Shown piece after piece: positions 55,872 through 64,000 of a stretch of 64,000 bases of DNA. The notes under the pieces are model-generated. The model made no database searches, was not told the DNA's origin, and saw only the letters and a program-made list of their open reading frames with translations. The position numbers and the translations under genes are program-made. Position 1 is the first letter of the stretch. Every line of letters starts with the position of its first letter. This DNA is from Syngnathus acus (lineage: Eukaryota > Chordata > Actinopteri > Syngnathiformes > Syngnathidae), in assembly GCF_901709675.1 (NCBI RefSeq), contig NC_051095.1, positions 25,118,456-25,182,455 of the forward strand, written 5' to 3'.

Positions 55872-57747
55872 TTTACCAATAAAATATAGACCAATATAAC
55901 TTTGCCTTCTGAAATTTCATTCACACCTAGAAGGTCGTGAAATTCACGGCCAGGGATGTGCTTCTTGATGGTGCTGTCGTTGGCAGGACTTGAGGGCAAG
56001 AATAAAGCAGCAGCGGTTGCTATGTCGTCCATTGTTGCTAATAGGGATTGAAAAAAGTTGTTCCTTTCCCCTGTAAAGTAATGCCCAACCTCTTCTCTGA
56101 ACACCCGCAATCGAACTTGCGCGAGGCTTATTTTGGTGTCCTGGATGAACGTAGCACAACAAATACATGCAAAAGGGCTGGTCATGTCTCTGTTAGTCAT
56201 CAGTGAAATGGGCGTCCGTCAGTGACTGACTGAGAGGTTCATCGCTACTTGACTTGGTTCGTGACGATTTTTTTTTTTTTTGCAAGGGAAAGCAACATGT
56301 ATGGAAACCAAAATAACCAAACCAAAATCTGTGGCTTCAAATCAAGTCAAGTTTATTTATATAGCCCTAAATCACAGACAAGTCTCAAAGGGCTTCACAT
56401 GTGTAAAATTGACACTTATTCTCAACATCCCCTGATCTTAACTCCTTCTTAACTCGGCTTCTGCCCGACAACAAATCACATTGCAGACGTGTAACATAAT
56501 CTGAAATGGAACCCTCAAAATATTTTCTCTATGTCGTCGTGATTTTTGTGCATTTCTTGCGCATGTATAATGACCACTGGCATGTTTTCTGGGGGGGAAA
56601 AGATGCCCTGGTAGATATGATTTGTCTGATGCACTTTTCCCACCATTCATCACATGGGTAGAACTAATTGTGGAGAGTACACACAATGAAGTGTGACGTT
56701 GAGGGACAAATAAAGGGGGTGGGTAGATTTAGCATCTCTCCTTTGCTGAACCACCATCTCCTCCATTGAGGCCAGTGTTCTATGAATGAGTCAGTTTGTC
56801 TAGAATGGGCAGCAGCTTGATACAGTGACATGAAAACACTCTTGGAAGCAACTTCACAAATCCTACAACAGGCCCTGGGAAACCATAATCACCACTTTCA
56901 TTTTTCAGTTTTATTTCAGAGGTTGTGGTTTCAATTAGGGCCATTTGCCTTGCAATTACCAGGTTAAAAATAATAAAAAAGAATTTTGGACTACTTAAAA
57001 TACCTGCATTTTGTGTAATAGATTTAGAGCGTGCAAATTGAAATTGCAACGTGTGGACATTGTCAGGGAGCTGCTTGAAGCTGCCAGATGGATAGAACTA
57101 TGTTTGAGTGGGTGTTTGTCTGCTCCTGGATCGCTTGCACTTTGTCAGAATGCAGCCAAACCCTGCTCCAATTTTCTGTCTGACTTTCTCGGGATAATTT
57201 TAGCTGTGTGAATGCATAATGTCATGATTTACTGTGAGGATTAGTTTTTCAACAGCCACAACGTAACCGAGGAACATATCTCAAGAGTCAGTGAGTAAAT
57301 TTCCCTGTCAGTAACTCTGCACCCACCATCCACTACACACTCACAACCACACCATGTTACTCACCACACTATGTACACAAATTTTTCCAATAAAGTCCCA
57401 GAGCTCGGCCAACTGTTGTACTCAGGCCAGCAGACAGGGATGTGCAGGATTACTTAGAGGGACATTGTTCACGTACACAAGTCCAGCACACATCCACGCA
57501 TGCATGCACGCACACACCTTTAAATTAAAAACAGAGCCATAGTATGCTTTGAACTGAAAATCTATTTCTAAGGGCTGACGTGAGTTTTATATTTATGCTG
57601 TCATATGAGTTGACTACTACACACAAAATTAAAGGCCGGAACGGTTTAAGTCAGTTAAAAACACCAGGCTGTCTAAAACCTCTTGTCCCATAAGTGCATT
57701 ATTACCATTAGTGTGCTTGACAGATGGGATGCACTGGCATTGTAATG
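55872..57747. other. Mostly unassigned, one LINE/SINE tail
   Basis: 56338-56412 carries, on the minus strand, a retroposon tail (gaagccctttgagac, then gctatataaataaacttgac). A minus-strand frame at 56200-55850 (116 codons, containing VRLRVFREEVGHYFTGERNN) has no domain that I recognise and no supporting context. 57300-57540 is ca-rich. Nothing else seen. Confidence 0.45.
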
Positions 57748-58020
57748 CAGGGGTGTCAAACTCATTTTAATTGCAGGCAATATAACATGGTTTCCCTCAG
57801 ATCATGTACTATTCTAATCACCTTAAACAAGAGCAGCATTGACCTCAACAAAACCAGCACACTCATTTCAGTGAGCACCATCCAAGGTCAGCATAATAGC
57901 AATATAGCAACCAGTGCTAGCAACATTTACTTTTGAAATTTCAGAGGTAAAATGAGATTTAAAACTTGAAATAAACAATAATTCCAGCAGATTGTGAATT
58001 TACAATTTGACATGTCAACA
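57748..58020 (+). mobile_element. hAT remnant, left end
   Basis: caggggtgtcaaactcattt is the well-known terminal sequence of a common hAT repeat family in vertebrates. The matching right end is not visible. The internal sequence is AT-rich and decayed. Confidence 0.55.
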
Positions 58021-58032
58021 TACATAGAAAAG

Positions 58033-58126
58033 GGCGGCACTGGTTAGCACACGCGCCTCACTGTTCAGAGGTTGCGGGTTCAATTCTACCTCCGGCCCTC
58101 CCTGTGTGGAATTTGCATGTTCTCCC
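58033..58126 (+). mobile_element. tRNA-derived SINE fragment
   Basis: Same SINE as 4222-4538: ggcggcactggttagcac, B box gggttcaattc and cctccctgtgtggaatttgc, then broken off near ttctccccgtgcc. Confidence 0.75.
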
Positions 58127-58770
58127 CGTGCCTTTCAGACGCTTTTGTAAAAATCAAAGGATTGATTGTTATATCTTCTCAAAATATTACCCTGAGAAAT
58201 TATCCTGCGGTGTGGGGGTTGTTACGACTACCTAATTATTCCTCCCCAAACTGCTCAGAAAAGGGTTGGGTCCAACAATAAATGTAACCCTGGTCATTGT
58301 TTTCACATGCAAATCCTTATTTTTGTAGTCCACATTGACTTTGGCCAAGTGACAAACTCCTTGATTTTGTCATATTAGTCATTATACCTCTGGGACTAAC
58401 AGTATTTGGTAAGAAGAATGTATTGAATGCGTTTGACTTTGGAATAGCATAAATAATGGAAACACCATTAAAGTTCAGATGTTTTCCAGAATTAAAATGT
58501 ATAGATAATGTTTGCACCACTACAATTTATTTAAGTATAAAAATTCTGTCCAAACTTTCTGTTCTGTACTTGATTTTCTTCTGGGATGTTTGGGGCAAAG
58601 GAAATAACAATCTGCAGGGAATTACAAAAAAAAAAAAAAACGTACATTTTAGGTTGTGAGGGGGGTGATAGTGAAACAAGTCAACAAACAGCAGTATTGT
58701 TTTATATGGTGTTGACTGCTTTGACGGTGACAGCTGCGATGGAAAGACACGCAGCCAGCCACAGTGGAAT
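58127..58770. other. No feature recognised
   Basis: About 640 bp of AT-rich sequence including a poly-A run near 58627. Confidence 0.5.
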
Positions 58771-58775
58771 CCAAG

Positions 58776-61766
58776 ATGGCGGCGCCCCAGTTGGCCGCGG
58801 CCGCCACGGGTCTCAACAATCGACGAGTATTTTCACAAAATATGTCGCCTAGGACACTACAAACAACACAAAGTTTAGTTTATCCATCCAGTAGATTAGT
58901 GTATGATCGCCAGCGCCTAATGGAGGTACGGTCATCAAGTGTTTTCGGACTCGTAGCCACAACTACCCTAGTCTGTTTGCGTAGCCTCGGAGTGCTTAGG
59001 GCGCTAGCCCCAGAAGCTCACGACGCAGCGGGCTCGCCGGGCAGCACACGCCGGAGGAGGAGTAAGCGTAGGCGGTGTGACCAGCGGCGAAAGCGCGGCT
59101 GTCGAGGTGGGCTAACGGCTAAGCTTAGAGCTAACCCCTACAAACCGCCGCTTCCATCCATCTTCCTCTCCAACGTCCGCTCACTGGATAATAAAATGGA
59201 CCATCTAAAACTGGAACTCTCTTCAAAGAGGGAAGTTAGAAACTGCTGCGCTCTCATCCTGACGGAGACATGGCTGAACTCATCAATGCCGGACAACGCC
59301 GTTAGCCTGGAGGGGCTCGCTACATTCCGCGCCGACAGAAACAGCGAGCTAAGCGGTAAATCCCGAGGAGGTGGGCTGTGTGTCTACATCAACAACAACT
59401 GGTGCAAAAATGCTAGATCTGTCGCCAGCTTCTGCTCTTCGGACATCGAGCTTTTGACTGTTAACTGCAGACCCTTCTACCTGCCCAGAGAGTTTACTGT
59501 TGTTAGCATCACGGCTGTGTACGTGCCTCCTAGCGCTAACACTAAAGAGGCCATGAGGGTTCTCTATCGGACAATCAGTGAGCTGCAATCCACGCACACA
59601 GAGGGGGTTTTCATCATTGCTGGGGACTTCAACCAGGCTAGCATGAAGACTATTCTCCCTCATTTTTACCAACACGTGGATTTTCCAACTCGGGGAGAGA
59701 ACACTCTGGACTTGGTTTACACCAATATAAAGGATGCATTCAGAGCAGCCCCCCGCCCCCACCTCGGCTCTTCAGACCACCTATCTGTTATGCTAATCCC
59801 TGCATACAGGCCCCTGCTGATCAGAGCAAAACCCACAGTGAAGCAGGTGAGGGTGTGGTCTGAGGGGGCCATGGAGGCACTCCAGGACTGCTTTGAGTGC
59901 TCTGACTGGGACATGTTCAAATCAGCAGCAACATATGACAATCAGATCGACATTGATGAGTACGCCATGACTGTGTCAGCCTACATCAACAAATGCTCCG
60001 AGGACGTCAGCACCACTAAGAACATCATCACCCGAGCCAACCAACGACCCTGGATGACTGAGGATGTACGTCATACGCTACGAGCATGGAACTCAGCCTT
60101 CAAGTCTGGCGACAAGGAGGCACTGAGGACAGCGAGAGCCAACTTGAACCGTGCCATCAGGCTAGCGAAGCGAAGCCACAGTCGGAAAATTCAGGATTTT
60201 TTCCACGACGCCAATAACACCAGGAGTATGTGGCAAGGCATACGGGCGATCACGGACTACAACTTACCCTCCCCCCCGGTGGGTGAGGTTGATGCTGACT
60301 TCCTAAATGGTCTAAATAACTTCTTTGGGCGTTTTGAGGCACTAAACAGCACTCCTGCAGTTAAAACTGTTCCCCACCAGGAAGAGGAGGCCCTCTGCCT
60401 TGACTCAGCCGACGTGTGGAAGACTCTGAGAAGAGTCAACCCACGTAAGGCCCCAGGCCCCGACAACATACCTGGGCGGGTGTTCAAGGAATGTGCAGGC
60501 CAGCTGGCTGGTGTCATCACAGACATTTTTAACATCTCGCTGGACCAAGCCAAAGTGCCAGTGTGCTTCAAGGCTGCCTCCATCATTCCGGTGCCGAAGA
60601 AACCTCAAATCACCTCATGGAATGACTACAGACCTGTGGCACTGACTCCCATCATGATGAAGTGCTTCGAAAGGCTGCTCAAAGATCACATCGTCTCCAG
60701 ACTCCCCCCAACATTCGATCCGTTCCAGTTTGCCTACCGGCAGAACCGCTCTACTGAGGATGCCATCTCCTCCGTTCTTCACCTGAGCCTGGCTCACCTG
60801 GAGGAGAGGAACACCCACGTGCGGTTTCTGTTCCTGGACTTCAGCTCAGCGTTTAACACCATCATTCCACAACATCTGGTGGAAAAACTGGAACACCTGG
60901 GCTTCAGCACCCCCCTTCGGAACTGGCTGCTAGACTTCCTCACCAACAGACCTCAGTCAGTCCGGGTCGGACAGAACACCTCAGATGTCATCACCCTCAG
61001 CACAGGCTCCCCTCAGGGCTGCGTCCTGAGCCCCCTGCTGTTCACCCTGATGACACACGACTGCGCCCCCAGGTTCACCACCAATCACATCGTGAAGTTT
61101 GCAGACGACACAACGGTGGTGGGCCTCATCAGGGACAACAACGACCTGGACTACAGAGAGGAGGTGGAGCAGTTGGTGGGCTGGTGCAGAGAAAATAGCC
61201 TGATCCTGAATGTGGAGAAGACGAAGGAGATCATCGTTGACTTCAGGAAGAACCAGCCTCACCACGCTCCACTGATCATCAACAGCTCAGCTGTGGAGGT
61301 GGTCAGCAGCACTAAATTCCTGGGAGTCCACATCACAGACGACCTCACCTGGACTGTGAACGCCACAACACTGGTCAAGAGGGCACAGAAGCGCTTGTAC
61401 TTCCTGCGGAGGATGAGGAGAGCCCACCTGCCCCCACCCATCATGAGGACGTTCTACCGAAGCACCATAGAGAGCATTCTGACAAGCTGTCTCTCGGTGT
61501 GGTGTGGAGGTTGCAGCGCCTCCGATTGGAAGAACCTGAGGAGAGTGGTGAGGACAGCAGAGAGGATCATCGGGGCTCCTCTTCCCTCCATTCAGGACTT
61601 GTCATCCCAGCGCTGCGTGTCCCGAGCCCGTAATATTATCAGTGACCCATCACACCCCACCATGGACTGTTCTCCCTGCTGCCCTCTGGGAAGAGGTTTC
61701 GCAGCATCCGCTGCAGGTCCACCAGGTTCTGCAATAGTTTTTTCCCTGCTGTCGTCAGACTGTTGA
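58776..61766 (+). CDS. L2-A endonuclease-reverse transcriptase polyprotein, nearly intact
   Basis: One open frame of 996 codons from the ATG in caagatggcggc. N-terminal 120 residues are basic (RRRRSKRRR, QRRKRGCRGG). The apurinic-type endonuclease is at about residues 125-335 (SIFLSNVRSLDNKMDHL, LTETWLNSS, IIAGDFNQAS, SSDHLSV), cutting target DNA. The reverse transcriptase spans about 540-800, with motif A FLDFSSAFNTI near 690, SPQGCVLSPLLF near 745 and FADDTTVVG near 775, all catalytic aspartates present. The L2 C-terminal domain follows (LYFLRRMRRAHLPPP, CLSVWCGGC). A one-base loss near 61658 (copy 1 has an extra c) puts about the last 40 residues out of frame, replacing a conserved C-terminus. 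I chose the ATG because it opens at the element's 5' end; an inner ATG at 58842 is also possible. Confidence 0.88.
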   Translation: MAAPQLAAAATGLNNRRVFSQNMSPRTLQTTQSLVYPSSRLVYDRQRLMEVRSSSVFGLVATTTLVCLRSLGVLRALAPEAHDAAGSPGSTRRRRSKRRRCDQRRKRGCRGGLTAKLRANPYKPPLPSIFLSNVRSLDNKMDHLKLELSSKREVRNCCALILTETWLNSSMPDNAVSLEGLATFRADRNSELSGKSRGGGLCVYINNNWCKNARSVASFCSSDIELLTVNCRPFYLPREFTVVSITAVYVPPSANTKEAMRVLYRTISELQSTHTEGVFIIAGDFNQASMKTILPHFYQHVDFPTRGENTLDLVYTNIKDAFRAAPRPHLGSSDHLSVMLIPAYRPLLIRAKPTVKQVRVWSEGAMEALQDCFECSDWDMFKSAATYDNQIDIDEYAMTVSAYINKCSEDVSTTKNIITRANQRPWMTEDVRHTLRAWNSAFKSGDKEALRTARANLNRAIRLAKRSHSRKIQDFFHDANNTRSMWQGIRAITDYNLPSPPVGEVDADFLNGLNNFFGRFEALNSTPAVKTVPHQEEEALCLDSADVWKTLRRVNPRKAPGPDNIPGRVFKECAGQLAGVITDIFNISLDQAKVPVCFKAASIIPVPKKPQITSWNDYRPVALTPIMMKCFERLLKDHIVSRLPPTFDPFQFAYRQNRSTEDAISSVLHLSLAHLEERNTHVRFLFLDFSSAFNTIIPQHLVEKLEHLGFSTPLRNWLLDFLTNRPQSVRVGQNTSDVITLSTGSPQGCVLSPLLFTLMTHDCAPRFTTNHIVKFADDTTVVGLIRDNNDLDYREEVEQLVGWCRENSLILNVEKTKEIIVDFRKNQPHHAPLIINSSAVEVVSSTKFLGVHITDDLTWTVNATTLVKRAQKRLYFLRRMRRAHLPPPIMRTFYRSTIESILTSCLSVWCGGCSASDWKNLRRVVRTAERIIGAPLPSIQDLSSQRCVSRARNIISDPSHPTMDCSPCCPLGRGFAASAAGPPGSAIVFSLLSSDC

Positions 61767-61833
61767 ACATTCAAACGTAGCATTCCTCTGCACACTTGTA
61801 AATACTGCTTTTGTCTCCTGCACTGTTTACATA

Positions 61834-62002
61834 CCGTAATTTTCGGACTATAAGTCGCGGTTTTTTTTTCATAGTTTGGGGGGGGGCGACTTATACTCAG
61901 GAGCGACTTATATACATATATATGGTTTTTTTTCACTTTTTTGGGCATTTTATGGCTGGTGCGACTTATACTCCAGTGCGACTTATAGTCCGAAAATTAC
62001 GG
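61834..62002 (+). mobile_element. Pogo-like MITE in the L2-A 3' UTR
   Basis: 169 bp with ends ccgtaattttcggactataa and complement, TA duplicated (61832-61833, 62003-62004). Copy 1 shows the empty site (acatactttatcac). It consists almost only of the two subterminal regions of element A, so it is the shortest derivative of that family here. Confidence 0.92.
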
Positions 62003-62188
62003 TACTTTATCACTGCTGCACTTTGTACTTTATAATTATCTTATTTCATATTTTTATATAGAATGTCACTTTTTTAACCAGCCGAAATACCACTACATTG
62101 TTGAAAGCCGTATGCAACGAAATTTCGTTTTGTACACACCTAGTGTTGACAAAATGACAATAAAGTTCTGTCTAAGTCTAAGTCTAAG

Positions 62189-62379
62189 TGGTTGGCAGGC
62201 TTTCAGTCCACACTGGGAGCTTGATGTCTTTTTTTGCTTGGGGGCCATCGAAGGTGAAGCCCTTTCCACCACCATTGGGCCTGGTTTGACAAGCTACGCA
62301 TCCTTGATGTTTCCATATATATTCCCAGCTACATGCAATGGGTACAGTCTGTCAGAACGTCTGGATGGTAGAATAGAGG
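62189..62379. other. Unassigned spacer
   Basis: About 190 bp between L2-A and an old Rex3 fragment, nothing identified. Confidence 0.5.
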
Positions 62380-62625
62380 CATTCATTTTCTTTCACTTAT
62401 TCGGGAGTCAGGTTGTAGGGGCACCAGCGTTTGTCAGGAATTAGGGAAATTCAGGGAAATCCCAAGCCATCCAGGAGACAGTCACTCCAGTGAGTCTTAT
62501 GTTATTCCAGGGTCTCCTCAGAGTGGGACGTGCCCAAAACACCTCACCAGGGAGGCGTCCAGGAGACTCCTAACCAAATGACCGAGTTACTTCAGCTGGC
62601 TCCTCCAGATACGGCTCAATATTAT
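62380..62625 (-). mobile_element. Old Rex3/RTE 3' end fragment
   Basis: The plus-strand order ttcggg, gtcaggttgtaggggcacca, cctcaccagggaggcgtcc, aactgaccgagttact-like and cagctggctcctccagata parallels the fragment at 31790-32135 but is more diverged. Confidence 0.6.
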
Positions 62626-62839
62626 ATGGCTCAATTGATGACTTCAATGCAGTTCTGTTAAAACCCCTAAATTCAATAGCGACTAGACATATCATGGAAA
62701 ATCCACTTTTTTAGCTTTTGAATACATTTTATTGTGCACTTGGAGCCTCCGGGATTGTAGAAATGTTTAATCTATCTCTCTGGGTGTTAAAGGGATACTT
62801 TTGTAATCTGTTTGGTTGCTAACAATCGATTTGAATCTT

Positions 62840-63440
62840 TTCAGTCTGGTTTTAGAGCTAACCACTCTACTGAGACAGCTCTTTTGTTAAAGTGACCAAT
62901 GATCTCCTCTTAGCTATCGAGTCCTACACCTCATCGGCACTATTACCACTCGATCTTAGTGCTTCCTTCGACACTGTCGATCACAGCATATTACTAGATT
63001 GTTTTGAAACCTGCTTTGGTATTTCGGGGTCTTTTTTGGTTTAGTTCAGCTCAGTGGCCTAGTGGTAGAGTGTCCGCCCTGAGACTGGAAGGTTGTGGGT
63101 TCAAACCCCGGCCGGGTCATACCAAAGACTATAAAAATGGGACCCATTACCTCCCTGCTTGGCACTCAGCATTAAGGGTTGGAATTGGGGGGTTAGATCA
63201 CCAACTGATTCTCGAGCGCGGCACCGCTGCTGCTCACTGCTCCCCTCTCCCCCAGGGGATGGATTAAAATCACATGGGGATGGGTTAAATGCAGAGGACA
63301 AATTTCACCACACCCAGATGTGTGTGTGACGATCATTGGGACTTTAATCTTTAATCTCTCAGAGAGGACCCACCCATCCATGGGAACACGACCTAATTAA
63401 TTTTACATGTGGTGTCCCGCAGGGATCGGTACTTGGACCT
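62840..63440 (+). pseudogene. Old LINE reverse transcriptase remnant
   Basis: Plus strand 62840-63010 reads SGFRANHSTETALLL, TNDLLLAIES-like, then LDLSASFDTVDHSILL, the motif A region of a reverse transcriptase. It resumes at 63357-63430 with LTCGVPQGSVLGP. A SINE (63045-63357) splits it. The FDTVDH and GVPQGSVLGPLLF style differs from the L2 families above and fits a Rex1/jockey-like LINE; the clade is not certain. Confidence 0.7.
63045..63357 (+). mobile_element. tRNA-derived SINE, second family
   Basis: tRNA-like head with A box tggcctagtggt and B box gggttcaaacccc, body with ccaaagactataaaaatggg and gctgctcactgctcccctc, tail gatcattgggactttaatct. Different body from the SINE at 4222. A piece of it is also inside the pogo-like MITE at about 5345-5410. 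It is not a tRNA gene: the acceptor and anticodon arms do not pair. Confidence 0.8.
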
Positions 63441-63612
63441 CCATCCATCCATTTTCTATACCGCTTGTTCCCATGGGGGTCGCGGGTGTGCTGGAGCCTA
63501 TCCCAGCAGTCATCGGGCAGTAGGCAGGAGACACCCTGAACCCGTTGCCAGCCAATCACAGGACATACAGAGACGAACAACCATCCGCACTCGCACTCAC
63601 ACCTAGGGGCAA
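63440..63612 (-). mobile_element. tRNA-derived SINE 3' fragment
   Basis: Reverse of the 3' part of the SINE at 4222: plus strand ccatccatccattttctata, gggtcgcgggtgtgctggag, cctatcccagcagtcatcgg, ending caatcacagg... It is 5' truncated in its own sense. Confidence 0.8.
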
Positions 63613-63783
63613 TGGGGCTTGTCATAATTACCCCGAAGTTACTATTTTTAGAACAGCGAACTGCGCATGCGCCGCGGCCGCAGCGTGGTCGGACAAATAC
63701 GAGAGCCGCACAGGTCGTGAACAGCTGAAGCGCAAAAGACCAACTCGCTATTTGTTATCAGAAACAACATTAACGGACCTATC
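63613..63783. other. GC-rich leader before the THAP region
   Basis: Includes cgaactgcgcatgcgccgcg. ggggcttgtcataattaccc at 63613 could be a transposon end. An open frame crosses it, but its sequence looks non-coding. Confidence 0.35.
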
Positions 63784-64000
63784 ATGGTTACAACAAAACA
63801 TTGCTGCTTTGGTGTCTGCCGGAGCGACTCGCGATATGCTGACCGGGGTCATGAGGGGAGTTTTCTTCATATTTTTCCAAAGCTGAGGAGAAATGCCTTC
63901 GCTGTTTAGAAGCTTGTAAACGGCAGGGATTTACAGTAAAAAATGTCACCAATCACACATATATGTGCTCTCTGCATTTTGTCGGTGGAAATGGGCCAAC
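63784..64000 (+). pseudogene. THAP zinc-finger coding start, cut by window edge
   Basis: From ATG at 63784: MVTTKHCCFGVCRSDSRYAD and EGSFLHIFPK, then, after an apparent one-base loss near 63881, EEKCLRCLEACKRQGFTVKN and THTYMCSLHFVGGNGP-like sequence open to the last base. This is the C2CH pattern of THAP domains: a CxxxC pair at the start, FPK, a spaced C and CSLHF. THAP domains bind DNA and occur in P-element/ISL2EU-type transposases and in host THAP proteins. The context of mobile debris and the frame break favour a transposon-derived copy, but an intact gene start with a short intron cannot be ruled out here. Confidence 0.7.

Larger units (their letters stand above)
58771..62188 (+). mobile_element. 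L2 LINE, family A, copy 2 (full length)
   Basis: Full-length L2 from ccaagatggcggcgcc to (gtctaa)n, 98-99 percent like copy 1. The 3' UTR is interrupted by a pogo-like MITE (61834-62002). Poly(A)-like signal gacaataaag at about 62155. The target duplication is short and unclear (agtgg on both sides is possible). Confidence 0.93.

Noticed and set aside
55850-56200. 116-codon minus-strand ORF considered as a host exon
   Set aside because: No recognisable domain and no splice or start context that I trust; kept only as a note in the unassigned stretch.
63045-63130. tRNA gene
   Set aside because: A and B boxes are present but the cloverleaf does not form and a SINE body follows.

Overview
This window is nuclear DNA of a ray-finned (teleost) fish. 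The evidence is its transposon set: Rex3-type RTE LINEs, two fish L2 LINE families, a vertebrate Copia element, several hAT families with 8-bp target duplications, pogo-like elements that duplicate TA, tRNA-derived SINEs with (ATGG)n tails, and long (TG)n arrays. I found no convincing host protein-coding exon and no cellular RNA gene. Every sizeable coding region belongs to a mobile element.

Layout. 0.3-1.7 kb: broken hAT transposase. 1.7-4.1 kb: mostly unassigned. 4.1-7.4 kb: pogo-like elements and a SINE. 7.5-9.9 kb: 5'-truncated L2 (family B) split by a hAT element. 10.2-13.3 kb: an L2 fragment fused to a Rex3-like RTE element, both on the minus strand. 13.3-27.5 kb: one minus-strand Copia retrotransposon with both LTRs and a 5-bp duplication (catat), expanded from about 4.7 kb to 14.3 kb by nested insertions (pogo-like element B, L2-B, a hAT element that itself holds L2-A copy 1, and a second pogo-like element). 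27.5-41.2 kb: mostly unassigned, with a pogo-like element, SINE and Rex3 fragments, one solo LTR, two hAT elements, an inverted repeat pair and microsatellites. 41.9-45.1 kb: a degraded second RTE element containing a solo LTR and an L2 scrap. 45.6-52.0 kb: an L2-B copy that took four later insertions (a hAT element, an inverted L2-B copy, a short ORF-bearing retroposon and a solo LTR). 52.0-55.9 kb: a Gypsy gag scrap, a pogo element with transposase remnants, and a hAT element. 58.8-62.2 kb: L2-A copy 2, with a nearly intact 1000-codon reading frame. 62.4-64.0 kb: old LINE and SINE debris, then a THAP zinc-finger coding start cut by the window edge.

The pieces do not form one pathway. They form a layered record of insertions whose order can be read from the nesting and target duplications. 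The two Copia LTRs differ at about 16 of 315 aligned positions, whereas L2-A copies 1 and 2 differ by only about 1-2 percent, so L2-A is the youngest recognisable active family.

Points most worth following: a Copia primer site matching the anticodon arm of initiator tRNA-Met; gag starting inside its own LTR; the same minisatellite in two unrelated hAT families; an unrecognised ORF-bearing retroposon at 50.4-51.2 kb; a possible ribozyme-like fold at both RTE 5' ends; and the THAP coding region at the right edge.
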